From CAZFUY01 sp964522445 (lineage in GTDB: Bacteria > Pseudomonadota > Gammaproteobacteria > SZUA-229), in contig CAZFUY010000001.1 in assembly GCA_964522445.1 (NCBI GenBank), forward strand, positions 6,540 through 70,539: DNA of 64,000 nucleotides. The letters run 5' to 3'. Below, piece by piece: positions 1-8,807 of the stretch (position 1 is its first letter; every line of letters starts with the position of its first letter). The notes below the pieces were generated by a model. The model was not told where the DNA came from. It saw only the letters and a program-made list of their open reading frames with translations, and ran no database searches. The position numbers were made by a program, and so were the translations under genes.

Positions 1-2
1 CA

Positions 3-470
3 AAAGGTCTGGAATTCCCACTGGTATTTATGTGTGGTATGGAAGATGGTTTATTTCCGCACCAGCGTTCTACAGAAGAAAGCGGGCGATTGCAGGAAGA
101 GCGTCGCCTTTGTTATGTAGGCATTACACGTGCTCGTGATCAATTGGTGTTAACTTTTGCTGAACGTCGTCGTTTATATGGAAAAGATCACTACCCTATG
201 CCCTCTATTTTTATTGGTGAAATACCCAAAGAATATGTGAGTGAAATAAGACCCAGCACATCAATAGTTGAACCTGTTTATATACAGAAAAAATCAGTTC
301 AAACAGAAAGTGGTTTTAGTCTGGGGCAGCGGGTTTTTCATCAAAAGTTTGGAGAAGGCTGCGTGTTAAATTACGAAGGGCAGGGCAGCCATGCAAGAAT
401 AGAGGTTAATTTTGATCATGCTGGCAGCAAATGGTTAGTGTTGTCTTATGCAAATCTCCAAATATTATGA
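3..470 (+). CDS. uvrD: DNA helicase II UvrD, C-terminal part (5' truncated by window edge)
   Basis: The reading frame is open from base 3 and gives the last 155 residues of a superfamily 1 DNA helicase. It begins in the helicase motif V region (KGLEFPLVF), followed by GMEDGLFPHQ and the motif VI region RRLCYVGITRARDQL, whose arginine contacts ATP in this family. The tail (GQRVFHQKFGEGCVLNYEG) is the UvrD C-terminal extension that distinguishes UvrD from Rep. UvrD unwinds nicked DNA in nucleotide excision repair and methyl-directed mismatch repair. The stop codon overlaps the start of the next gene (ATGA at 467-470), so the two are probably co-transcribed. The 5' part lies outside the window. 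Confidence 0.93.
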   Translation, partial: KGLEFPLVFMCGMEDGLFPHQRSTEESGRLQEERRLCYVGITRARDQLVLTFAERRRLYGKDHYPMPSIFIGEIPKEYVSEIRPSTSIVEPVYIQKKSVQTESGFSLGQRVFHQKFGEGCVLNYEGQGSHARIEVNFDHAGSKWLVLSYANLQIL

Positions 471-3400
471 GATTTTTAAATGATAAAAATCTGGCAAGAT
501 TAACGGCAGCAACAGTTGCTGTATTCCTTTCGCTTATCTGGGTATTTTTAGGTCAGGATATAGTTCATAGCCTGACACCTGATCATCTGGAAGAAAAGCT
601 TTATTTATTTATTAGCGGCATAATTTTTTCATTGGGGTTTATAGGTATAGCCGCGTTTATTAAAACAATTTTATGTTTTTCTGAATTTATAATAGAGAAA
701 GAAAATATACCGTTAATGTTATACAGGAGTGCATTAGAAGAGGATAGCGAGGGTATATTTTTTAAAGATAAAAAAGGTCGTTACCAGGTAGTAAATCCCA
801 TTGCTTTACAGGTTTTAGGCCTGGAAGGGAAAGACATTATTGGTTTCAAAGATAGTCAAATATATAGCTCTATACAGGCACATAAAATAATCCAGGAAGA
901 TAAAAAAGTTCTTGAGTATGGCGAAACTATAGAATGGGAGACCGATAAAGATACAGGCAATGGAAAAGATATATTCTTATGTAAAAAAATACCGTGTAGA
1001 GATAAAAAAGATAAAATTATAGGTATAACTGGGCTGTGTAAAAACATAACAATATTAAAAACATTTCAGAATTTAAACTTTGAAATAGAAGAACGTTATC
1101 GACGCTTGTTTAATAAATTGCCCTATCCAGTAATGGTGCTTGATACAACAACCATGCTGCCATTTACATTTAATAATTCAATGGCTTCAATGCTTAAATA
1201 TAATAAGGAAGAGTTTTCAAAATTAAGAATAAGTTCTCATATTACAGAAAAAGATGTAGAAAATTTTAGATCTGTAATTGCAAACTTGTTGCAATCAGGT
1301 GGCGGTGAATTTGAGTTACAGTTGCAAACAAAAGACAAGGATATTGTTGAAGTGTCAGGCTATGCTCAGGAAATGCTTATAGAAGATAAACAGTTCTTGC
1401 ATATTTTATTGCATGATATAACGGAAACTAAAAAATCTACAACAGAATTAATAGGCTCTGAGCTTAAATACCGTTCATTATTTGAACATGCGAATGATGC
1501 TATTATTATAGTTAATTTTAAAACTTTACAAATTATTGATGCCAATGAAATAGCAATAAAGTTTTTAGGATATAACAGGGGTGATATAACGGAACTAAGC
1601 CTGCTTGACCTGGATGCAAATAGTGATCATACAATTAGTCAGGAACAGTTAAATAATCTTGAGATATATAATCACGCTTTATATGAGCATGAAATAAAAA
1701 ATAGAAAGGGCGAGCGTTTTCTTGTTGAAATAAACTCACATAAAGTAAATTATGGCGAAGAAGAAGTTTATCATTTTGTAATAAGAAATATTACCCAGCG
1801 AAAGAAAATAGAAAAAGCACTTAAAGAAAGTGAACAGCGCTATCGGCAAATGTTTGAAAGTAATCAGGCAATAAAGCTGGTTATAAATCCACAGCTTCAT
1901 ATTATAGAAGATGCTAATCTTGCGGCAGCAGAATTCTATGGCTATTCTCCTGGTGAGTTAAGGGGCGCGAGCCTTTCAAAAATAAATATTTTGTCGGAAG
2001 AAAAACTAAAGATTTTAATTAATCAGGCGAAAGAACAAAATATAGGTTTTTATAGTTGTCCGCATCGGCTGGCAAATGGTGATATTCGATTTGTCGAAGT
2101 GCGTGACGGCCCCATGGAAATTAATGACAGTACACTTTTGTATTCAATTATTCATGATATAACGGCAAGTAAGCGTGCAGAAGATCAGCTGATACTGGCA
2201 TCAAAAATGTTTGACTGTTCTACTGATGCGGTAATGATTACAGATAAGAGTAATCGGGTCGTTTCTGTTAATCAGGCTTTTGCAGATATTACAGGTTATC
2301 AACAATCAGAGATGTTAGATAGCGAGCCGGGCATTATTATGGCGGGGCGAGATGATAATCTGATAACAAAAGAAGTGCTTGATGCAATTGAAAAGGAAGG
2401 TCAGTGGAAAGGTGAAATATGGCACAGGTTAAAAAATGGAGAAACGCGCCCACTAAAATCAACTATTAATATAGTTAAAAATGATGAGGGTGAAATAGTC
2501 AATCATGTTGTTCTTATGTCACCAAAAACAACAGGCCTTGCAGATGATGAAAAACTGGTTTTGTCTCATTATATTGGTTTGACCAGTTTGCCTGATAAAA
2601 CATTATTTATGGATCGTTTGCAGAATGCTATAAAACGAAGTAAAAGATCAGAAAAACAGCTGGCTGTTTTATTAATTGATCTTAGAAATTTCTCAGATAT
2701 AAATAAAAAGTTTGGCTATGATGCTGGTGATCACATTCTTCAGGCAATTGCCAGACGACTTAAATATAATGTGCGTGAGAGTGATACAGTCGCGAATTTT
2801 TCATCGGATGATTTTGCAGTTTTACTGGAAGATCTGGCTGATGTTCAGCAAACAGGTATTGTCGCACAAAAAATAATATCTACACTGGCTGAAGATTATC
2901 AGGTGGATGACCAGGTTATAGAATTAGAAGTGTCAATCGGAATAAGTGTGTCTCCAGAAGATGGAGTAAATGCAAATGATTTAATGATGAAAGCAAATGG
3001 GGCGCTGGAAAGCGCACAACAAAAGACAGGCAGTCATTTTTGTCTTACATCTACTTTGCTTAATGAGCATGCGCATAAATGGCTACAGACAGATGAGAAT
3101 TTGCATCAGGCGCTTAAGAATGATGAATTTATTGTCTGTTATTTACCTCAGGTATCCACTAAAAATGGAATTAGAGTAGAAGCGATGGAGGTGCTGGTAA
3201 GGTGGCGACATGAAAAACAGGGTATATTATTGCCATTACTATTTTTGCCAAATGCTGAACAATCAGGATTTATTTCGGCCATAGGCTTTAAAGTAATTGA
3301 TAAGGCATTTGAACAGTTTAAAAAATGGCAAAATGAAAACCTGGGTATAAGTAAATTATGGTTAAATATTTCTCAGAGTCAAGTTGGTTTTGATTTGTCA

Positions 3401-3853
3401 GAATATTTAATTGAAAAATGTGATGCGTATGAAATAGCATATAGTCAGGTAGCATTGGATTTTGATGAGAATAAATTTATAACCAGTAGTCGTGACCAAA
3501 AAGAAGTTTTAAAAGGCTTACAGGAAAAGGGCTTTTATATCTGTATTGATAATTTTGGTAGTGATGTTGCGGCACTGTCGTGTTTGCTGCAGTGTTCTGT
3601 AAATGCAATTAAAATTGATCGTGGTCTTGTTAGACGTAGCCATGAAGATACAGAAGCCAAAAATTTACTTAAAGGCTTAATGGCACTTTCAACGAAGTTG
3701 AATATAGAGGTTATTGCTGAAGGTGTTGAAGAGAAAGGTCATATATCTAATCTTGAAGATATTGGTTGTTATCATATGCAGGGATATTATTTTAGTCAGC
3801 CGATGATGGCAGAACAGGTTGCTGATTTTGTCAGGGAAAGTAATAAAAATTAA
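467..3853 (+). CDS. Membrane-anchored multi-PAS GGDEF/EAL protein, probably catalytically inactive
   Basis: This 1128-residue protein has two N-terminal membrane segments (about residues 9-30 and 44-70). About five PAS-type sensor domains follow, near residues 85, 210, 335, 460 and 580. A GGDEF domain (about 700-855) and an EAL domain (about 870-1120) come last. In the GGDEF domain the signature reads SSDDF instead of GGDEF. In the EAL domain the first motif reads EVL, the usual DDFGT reads DNFGS, and the metal-binding Glu segment (usually EITE) reads DFDE. KIDR and AEGVE remain. Cyclic di-GMP synthesis is therefore unlikely and hydrolysis doubtful; it may act as a c-di-GMP or PAS-ligand sensor. 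An earlier ATG exists at 431 inside uvrD, but I chose 467 because it forms an ATGA overlap with the uvrD stop. Confidence 0.88.
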   Translation: MRFLNDKNLARLTAATVAVFLSLIWVFLGQDIVHSLTPDHLEEKLYLFISGIIFSLGFIGIAAFIKTILCFSEFIIEKENIPLMLYRSALEEDSEGIFFKDKKGRYQVVNPIALQVLGLEGKDIIGFKDSQIYSSIQAHKIIQEDKKVLEYGETIEWETDKDTGNGKDIFLCKKIPCRDKKDKIIGITGLCKNITILKTFQNLNFEIEERYRRLFNKLPYPVMVLDTTTMLPFTFNNSMASMLKYNKEEFSKLRISSHITEKDVENFRSVIANLLQSGGGEFELQLQTKDKDIVEVSGYAQEMLIEDKQFLHILLHDITETKKSTTELIGSELKYRSLFEHANDAIIIVNFKTLQIIDANEIAIKFLGYNRGDITELSLLDLDANSDHTISQEQLNNLEIYNHALYEHEIKNRKGERFLVEINSHKVNYGEEEVYHFVIRNITQRKKIEKALKESEQRYRQMFESNQAIKLVINPQLHIIEDANLAAAEFYGYSPGELRGASLSKINILSEEKLKILINQAKEQNIGFYSCPHRLANGDIRFVEVRDGPMEINDSTLLYSIIHDITASKRAEDQLILASKMFDCSTDAVMITDKSNRVVSVNQAFADITGYQQSEMLDSEPGIIMAGRDDNLITKEVLDAIEKEGQWKGEIWHRLKNGETRPLKSTINIVKNDEGEIVNHVVLMSPKTTGLADDEKLVLSHYIGLTSLPDKTLFMDRLQNAIKRSKRSEKQLAVLLIDLRNFSDINKKFGYDAGDHILQAIARRLKYNVRESDTVANFSSDDFAVLLEDLADVQQTGIVAQKIISTLAEDYQVDDQVIELEVSIGISVSPEDGVNANDLMMKANGALESAQQKTGSHFCLTSTLLNEHAHKWLQTDENLHQALKNDEFIVCYLPQVSTKNGIRVEAMEVLVRWRHEKQGILLPLLFLPNAEQSGFISAIGFKVIDKAFEQFKKWQNENLGISKLWLNISQSQVGFDLSEYLIEKCDAYEIAYSQVALDFDENKFITSSRDQKEVLKGLQEKGFYICIDNFGSDVAALSCLLQCSVNAIKIDRGLVRRSHEDTEAKNLLKGLMALSTKLNIEVIAEGVEEKGHISNLEDIGCYHMQGYYFSQPMMAEQVADFVRESNKN

Positions 3854-3869
3854 AGGAAAAATAAAAGCT

Positions 3870-4028
3870 TTAGCCACAGAGATAATATCAGTAAGTTAAG
3901 TATTTTGATCAGTGCAGGGTGCGCTGTGCGCATGGCGCACCCTACACTGATATGAGTTTTTCTTAACTTACTGGCATTGGGCATAGGGATATACTTTATT
4001 ATAAAAATCTCTGTGCCTCTGTGGTTAA
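3870..4028. repeat. Nested palindromic intergenic element, about 159 bp
   Basis: Three nested inverted repeats fill the gap between the GGDEF/EAL gene and dctP. The outer arms are TTAGCCACAGAG (3870-3881) and CTCTGTGGTTAA (4017-4028). The middle arms CAGTAAGTTAAG (3889-3900) and CTTAACTTACTG (3962-3973) pair perfectly. An inner 17-bp arm (3908-3924) pairs with 3935-3951 with one mismatch and contains GGGTGCGC / GCGCACCC. The outer CCACAGAG motif resembles repeats I remember as widespread in gammaproteobacterial intergenic DNA. It may end transcription from the upstream gene, but no U tract follows the stems. Confidence 0.7.
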
Positions 4029-4082
4029 GTGTTTTTTCTTTTTAAGCTGAGTTAAATATAAGATTATTTTGAGAATAAATTT

Positions 4083-5159
4083 ATGAAAAGAAGAGACTTT
4101 ATAACAAAAGCAGCGGCAACAGGTTTAGTTGCAGGTGCATCCGTTGTTGCTGCGCCAGCCGTTCATGCAAAAACTAAAATCAAATGGAAAATGGTGACCA
4201 CCTGGCCAAAGAATTTTCCGGGCTTAGGTACAGGTGCAAACAACCTGGCAAAATTAATTACTGATATGTCAGGTGGTCGTTTAAAAGTAAAAGTATATGG
4301 TGCAAAAGAATTAGTGCCTGCATTTGAAGTTTTTGATGCGGTGTCACGTGGTACAGCTCAAATGGGGCATGGTGCTTCTTATTACTGGAAAGGGAAATCA
4401 GAAGCGGCGCAATTTTTTGCGGCAGTGCCTTTTGGTCTGGATGCGCAGGAAATGAATGCCTGGTTATATTACGGTGGTGGCATGGAATTATGGCAGGAAA
4501 TTTATAAGCCCTTTGGTATTATTCCAGCAGCGACAGGTAATACAGGTGTGCAAATGGCAGGCTGGTTTAATCGTGAAATAAAAACGGTTGAAGATTTAAA
4601 AGGTTTAAAAATGCGTATACCCGGTCTGGGCGGTGAAGTATTAAAACGCGCCGGTGGCACGCCTGTTAGTTTACCTGGAGGTGAGATTTTTACATCACTA
4701 AAAACAGGTGCTATTGATGCAACAGAATGGGTAGGCCCGTACAATGATCTGGCATTTGGTTTGCATAAAGCAGCGAAATATTATTATTATCCCGGCTGGC
4801 ATGAGCCAGGTACAACGCTGGAAGCATTAATTAATCAGAAAGCCTTTGATAAATTACCCAAAGATTTACAAAGCATTGTAATGAATGCCTGTAAGGTTGC
4901 TAATCAGGATATGTTGGCAGAATACACAGCACGGAATCAAACAGCTCTGGATACTTTAGTTAATAAACACAAGGTAGATTTGCGTAAATTGCCTGATGAG
5001 GTTTTAAATAAATTAAAAAGCTTATCGGAAGAAGTGGTTGCAGATGTTGCGGCTAAAGATGCTGCTTCGAAAAAAGTTTATGATTCTTTTAAGAAATTTA
5101 GTCAGCAGGTTAAGAACTGGACGGATGTTTCTGAGCTGGCTTATTTGAAAGTCAGATAA
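4083..5159 (+). CDS. dctP: TRAP transporter substrate-binding protein, DctP family
   Basis: This 358-residue protein has a twin-arginine-type leader (MKRRDFITKAAATGLVAGAS, with a cleavage site after AVHA near residue 29), so it is probably folded before export. The mature part matches the DctP solute receptors of tripartite ATP-independent periplasmic transporters. It has the TTWPKNFPGLGTGAN start and the PLPGGEIFTSLKTGAIDATEWVG-type segment seen in the TAXI-unlike, mannonate/2-oxoacid type of receptor. It would capture an organic acid in the periplasm and deliver it to the DctQM permease. The matching permease genes lie 0.9 kb downstream on the opposite strand (6084-7969), so the receptor and permease have separate promoters. 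The substrate cannot be read from sequence. Confidence 0.88.
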   Translation: MKRRDFITKAAATGLVAGASVVAAPAVHAKTKIKWKMVTTWPKNFPGLGTGANNLAKLITDMSGGRLKVKVYGAKELVPAFEVFDAVSRGTAQMGHGASYYWKGKSEAAQFFAAVPFGLDAQEMNAWLYYGGGMELWQEIYKPFGIIPAATGNTGVQMAGWFNREIKTVEDLKGLKMRIPGLGGEVLKRAGGTPVSLPGGEIFTSLKTGAIDATEWVGPYNDLAFGLHKAAKYYYYPGWHEPGTTLEALINQKAFDKLPKDLQSIVMNACKVANQDMLAEYTARNQTALDTLVNKHKVDLRKLPDEVLNKLKSLSEEVVADVAAKDAASKKVYDSFKKFSQQVKNWTDVSELAYLKVR

Positions 5160-5160
5160 C

Positions 5161-5853
5161 CTATAAGGCATCATTACAGTTAATACTTGTGCCGTATCTA
5201 CTATTTCTTCCGCCAGGAGGGTCAATGGTTAAATCAGAAACATCGTCAGATGAAACAGATAAAGTAAAATCATATGTTTCTGCTGATTCAGTGCCAGAAA
5301 CAGCCGCCGTTGCTGTTAATCTAAGGTTAACCCAGAGTGCTTCTGAGTTTGGGTATGTAATGACAAAGTAACCAAAGCCAGAGCTATCAGTGGTTAGCTT
5401 TCCTGTTCCTGAAATTACCGTTGGTATTTCAGTTGGATGTGGAGTAATTGTTGCTGGGTTGGTGGGTTCTAGTAAACCATTAACATTTATATCTTCACCT
5501 GTTTCTAATACACCATTGTTATTAGTATCTTCTGCATTACATGTTGTGCTGTATGTTGGACTCCATTGATCAACTGTGCCATCACTGTCTGAATCAATAG
5601 CGTTGTACCGGCCTTTGAAATACTGTAATGGGCGAAGCGTAATAGTTACGGCTGTATTGGGTGCTGGATTGCCATCTTTGTCTGTTACCTGCACAACAAA
5701 GGGTGCCTGGTACTGAAGTGTGTTTGGTATTAATAAGTTATTTGAAGTCCCCAGAGTAATTCGTGTAGCATCTTCTCCATCAGAACCACAGCCAATAATA
5801 AAAATTGATAGTATGAAAATACATGTTTTAAAACAAAACTTTATTAATTTCAT
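5161..5853 (-). CDS. Secreted lipoprotein with Ig-like domain and calcium-type Asp/Asn repeats
   Basis: This 230-residue protein starts with a lipoprotein signal peptide and lipobox (FIIGC, Cys near residue 22). A bacterial Ig-like region (about 45-85, VVQVTDKDGNPAPNTAVTIT) follows. Two Asp/Asn-rich loops, DSDSDGTVD and AEDTNNNGVLETGEDINVNG, resemble calcium-binding thrombospondin type 3 or dockerin/EF-like loops. The C-terminal half is a second beta-rich segment. It faces dctP tail to tail with a 1-bp gap and lies downstream of the dctQM permease genes, from which it is separated by a 173-bp palindrome. The family is not recognised beyond these parts; an outer-membrane or surface role is an inference. 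Confidence 0.72.
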   Translation of the reverse strand: MKLIKFCFKTCIFILSIFIIGCGSDGEDATRITLGTSNNLLIPNTLQYQAPFVVQVTDKDGNPAPNTAVTITLRPLQYFKGRYNAIDSDSDGTVDQWSPTYSTTCNAEDTNNNGVLETGEDINVNGLLEPTNPATITPHPTEIPTVISGTGKLTTDSSGFGYFVITYPNSEALWVNLRLTATAAVSGTESAETYDFTLSVSSDDVSDLTIDPPGGRNSRYGTSINCNDAL

Positions 5854-5914
5854 GGCATTAGATTATTTTTTGATAATTTAAGAAATATTAGCAGGAATTT
5901 TCAGTATTGTTAGT

Positions 5915-6087
5915 TTAAACCTAGAAAAACCAGTTGGGCGCGAAAAGGATGTGCAGGTTATTGATTTGGGTAGTGTAATGAAAAAATGTGCTGTCACCTT
6001 ATTGGTGATAAGCACTTTTTTCATATAGCTAGACAATTCAAGAGCTTGTGCAGACTTTCGTGATCCAACTGGTTTTTCTAGGTTTAA
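5915..6087. repeat. 173-bp palindromic element with perfect 23-bp ends (MITE-like)
   Basis: Bases 5915-5937 are the exact reverse complement of 6065-6087. The interior continues as an imperfect palindrome. Near the centre, ATGAAAAAATGTGCT is mirrored by AGCACTTTTTTCAT around a GTCACC/GGTGAT stem. The element carries no open reading frame of its own. Its right end overlaps the stop codon of the dctM gene (6084-6086), so it may have inserted at, or shaped, the 3' end of that gene. On the RNA level it would fold into one long hairpin between dctM and the lipoprotein gene. I know of no named family for it. Confidence 0.75.
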
Positions 6088-7463
6088 TCTGAAATTGTAT
6101 GAGGCAACCATGTCGCTATCCCTGGCCAATAAGCAATAACCCCCAAAGCAAAGATCTGAATTAGAATAAAAGGCATTACGCCTTTATAAATATCGGTTGT
6201 TTTAATAATGTCGGGTGCAACGCCCCTTAAGTAAAATAGCGCAAAACCAAAGGGCGGCGTTAAAAATGAAGTTTGCAGATTAATGGCGATAAGTATGCCC
6301 AGCCAGATGGGGTCTATACCCATGGCCAGTAAAATGGGGCCAACAATGGGAATAACAACAAAAGTTATTTCAATAAAATCGAGTACAAAGCCTAGCAGGA
6401 ACATGACTAGCATCACCAGAAAAAGTGCGCCGTAAGTGCCGCCGGGTAAGTCAGAAAGAAATTCCTGTATTAATTCATCGCCTTCAAAACCGCGGAATAC
6501 CAGTGAGAAAATTGATGCGCCAATTAAAATCATAAACACCATGCTGCTTACTCGGGTGGTTCTTTGCATGACATCACGCAGGATATTTAAAGAAAATTGT
6601 CTTTGGCTTAGAGCTAAAACTATTGCACCGACTGCGCCCACGGCTGCCGCTTCAGTGGGTGTTGCCAGGCCGCCAATAATTGAGCCTAAGACGATAAAAA
6701 TTAATGTGAGTGGTGGTATGAGTTCTTTAAATACCTGTTTTATTAGGTTAGTTTCATTATTTTGTCTTTCTTCTAATGGTATAGCTGGCATGGATTCAGG
6801 TTTTACCATAGCGATAAAAATAAGGTAGCTGATATATAAAGTAACTAATAATAATCCGGGGAAAATTGCACCAATAAATAAATCGCCAACGGATAAAGTT
6901 TCCGGGCTAAAAATCCCCATATCCAGTTGAGCCTGCTGGTAAGCAGAAGAAAGCACATCACCCAGTAATACCAGAATAATTGAGGGAGGGATGATTTGCC
7001 CCAGTGTGCCAGATGCACAAATAGTGCCGGTGGCAATGCGAGGATCGTAGCCGCGTTTTAACATGGTTGGTAATGAAAGCAGCCCCATAGTGACAACTGT
7101 TGCACCGACTATGCCTGTGCTGGCTGCCAGTAACATGCCAACGATTATGACTGAAATACCAATGCCGCCGGGCTTGGGCCCAAATAATAATGCCATGGTA
7201 TCTAATAGATTTTCTGCAATGCGTGAGCGCTCCAGCATGACACCCATAAATACAAATAAGGGTACGGCTACCAGAGTCTGGTTCATCATAATGCCGAACA
7301 GTCGATTGGGTAAGGCTTCAAGAAAAGCACTATCGAAAGCCTCGTTATAGCTACCAATGCCGGCAAATAATAATGCAGTGCCTGCTAATGTAAAAGCTAC
7401 CGGAAAGCCGGTAAGTAATAAAACAAAAACAGCAGCAAATAACCATAAAGCCATGTATTCCAT
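6084..7463 (-). CDS. dctM: TRAP transporter large permease, DctM family
   Basis: This very hydrophobic 459-residue protein has about 12 predicted membrane segments. Family landmarks include the N-terminal FPVAFTLAGTALLFAGIGS and SGTLGQIIPPSIILVLLGD, and near the C-terminus TPPFGFALFYLRGVAP. It forms the sodium-driven transport channel for the substrate bound by DctP. Its start overlaps the DctQ stop (TAATG at 7461-7465), the usual translational coupling for these partners. The last codons lie in a long palindromic element. The length is slightly above the common 425-430 residues because of an extended cytoplasmic loop around residues 225-240. Confidence 0.93.
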   Translation of the reverse strand: MEYMALWLFAAVFVLLLTGFPVAFTLAGTALLFAGIGSYNEAFDSAFLEALPNRLFGIMMNQTLVAVPLFVFMGVMLERSRIAENLLDTMALLFGPKPGGIGISVIIVGMLLAASTGIVGATVVTMGLLSLPTMLKRGYDPRIATGTICASGTLGQIIPPSIILVLLGDVLSSAYQQAQLDMGIFSPETLSVGDLFIGAIFPGLLLVTLYISYLIFIAMVKPESMPAIPLEERQNNETNLIKQVFKELIPPLTLIFIVLGSIIGGLATPTEAAAVGAVGAIVLALSQRQFSLNILRDVMQRTTRVSSMVFMILIGASIFSLVFRGFEGDELIQEFLSDLPGGTYGALFLVMLVMFLLGFVLDFIEITFVVIPIVGPILLAMGIDPIWLGILIAINLQTSFLTPPFGFALFYLRGVAPDIIKTTDIYKGVMPFILIQIFALGVIAYWPGIATWLPHTISD

Positions 7464-7969
7464 TAACTCATTTCCCTGTTTAATATTCTGGAAAGAGCAC
7501 TCAGGATATGAGCAAAAGCTTGCAGGATGAGCAGTGCAGACATAATAAGAATAATGGATTTAAGTAAATAAACACCGGGTAAGCCGCCGGCTTCTCGGGA
7601 TGATTCCATAACTCGCCAGCTATCTATGACATATTGCCAGCTGATCCAGAAAATAAAAATGACGACAGGTAATAAAATAAACAGGTTACCAGTAAGATCA
7701 ATCCATGCCTGATTTTTTTTGCTTAGTTTTTCATAAATAATATCAACACGAACATGCTCATTATGTTTAAGTGTGTAGGCTGCACCTATAAGAAACACCA
7801 GCGCATGCATATAACTAATGGATTCCTGTAATGCAATCCAGCCAGTATCAAATACGTAACGTAAAAAAACCACCAGAAATGTAATTAGCACCATGCCCAG
7901 TGTAAGCCATGAAATGGTTCGGCCAGTCCAGTCGATAAACTTTTCTATATAGTTAATTATATTTTGCAT
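7463..7969 (-). CDS. dctQ: TRAP transporter small permease, DctQ family
   Basis: This 168-residue protein has four predicted membrane helices (about residues 15-35, 50-70, 90-115 and 130-155). It includes the DctQ-type segment EHVRVDIIYEKLSKK after helix two, as in other TRAP small subunits. It pairs with DctM in the inner membrane and is needed for receptor docking. It sits 28 bp downstream of a hydrolase gene on the same strand, so it may be read from a longer transcript that includes the LOG-family gene. The neighbouring DctP on the + strand is the probable partner receptor. Confidence 0.9.
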   Translation of the reverse strand: MQNIINYIEKFIDWTGRTISWLTLGMVLITFLVVFLRYVFDTGWIALQESISYMHALVFLIGAAYTLKHNEHVRVDIIYEKLSKKNQAWIDLTGNLFILLPVVIFIFWISWQYVIDSWRVMESSREAGGLPGVYLLKSIILIMSALLILQAFAHILSALSRILNREMS

Positions 7970-7997
7970 AGTGGTGTATTTTAATGGGGTTTAAATT

Positions 7998-8804
7998 TCA
8001 GAAAATGACATTAGATAAAATAAATTTATTTATATAAGAAAAATATTCTTTTTTATCGCTGATGTCATTGTGCCCAGCATTATTTATTTTTAATAATTTA
8101 ATTTTTTTCTCTCTGGTTTTATATAAATTACTTAGATTGGTGCTAGGGATTATTTCATCATTATCAGTGGCTATAATTAATATAGGGCAATTAACCCTGT
8201 CAATATAATCAATAGTCTTAAACTTATGCTTAAGTAACAGGCTTACAGGAAATAAATGGAATTGTTTGATGGCTATATTTTCAATGCTATCAAATGGTGT
8301 TATTAATATAAGCCCTTTAGATGTTCGCTTGCTGGCAACATAAGTTGCTACAGATGACCCCAGACTTCTGCCCATGATAATAATATCTTTGGCATTAAGA
8401 TTGTGTGTTTTTATAATCTGGTCATAGGCCTGCAATGCATTATCAAAAAGACTGCGTTCTGATGGCTGCCCTGTGCTTTTTCCGTACCCGGGATGATTGG
8501 TGAAAAATATATTTTTTGCTGAATATTTATTAGAATCGGGAATGTTATAAGTTACGTCCTCTGAGTTTCCACCAAAATAGATAATAGATGTATTATGGTC
8601 AAGGTTTTCATTTTTTATATTCCAGCCATGTAAAGTTTCGTTATCTGTTTTTATAAAATACTCATACTGTTTAACCTGCTCATAAAAACTGTGGTCAGGT
8701 TTGGGTGGGTAAAATATAAATCTTGCCTGATAAAAATAAAGTACACAACAAATTGATATATAAATTAAAATAATACCTGAGAGTAAATATAAAACCATTT
8801 TCAT
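7998..8804 (-). CDS. Membrane-anchored alpha/beta hydrolase, BEM46/FrsA-like
   Basis: This 268-residue protein begins with a single hydrophobic anchor (about residues 3-23) and continues as an alpha/beta hydrolase. The nucleophile elbow GRSLGS contains the catalytic Ser (near residue 145). An acid is available in LIIATDNDEIIPS and a His in NNAGHNDIS near the C-terminus, giving a full Ser-Asp-His triad. IIYFGGNSEDVTYN supplies the oxyanion-side GGN motif typical of the BEM46-like group. The substrate is unknown; an esterase or lipase facing the periplasm is likely. The start lies 3 bp after the stop of the LOG-family gene, indicating co-transcription. Confidence 0.8.
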   Translation of the reverse strand: MKMVLYLLSGIILIYISICCVLYFYQARFIFYPPKPDHSFYEQVKQYEYFIKTDNETLHGWNIKNENLDHNTSIIYFGGNSEDVTYNIPDSNKYSAKNIFFTNHPGYGKSTGQPSERSLFDNALQAYDQIIKTHNLNAKDIIIMGRSLGSSVATYVASKRTSKGLILITPFDSIENIAIKQFHLFPVSLLLKHKFKTIDYIDRVNCPILIIATDNDEIIPSTNLSNLYKTREKKIKLLKINNAGHNDISDKKEYFSYINKFILSNVIF

Positions 8805-8807
8805 TTC

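Noticed and set aside
5189..5371. 60-residue open frame on + within the lipoprotein gene
   Set aside because: It is antisense to a well-supported lipoprotein and has no independent support.
5878..6129. 83-residue open frame on the minus strand over the dctM end
   Set aside because: It runs through the 173-bp palindrome and out of frame with dctM, has no ribosome binding site and no family resemblance.
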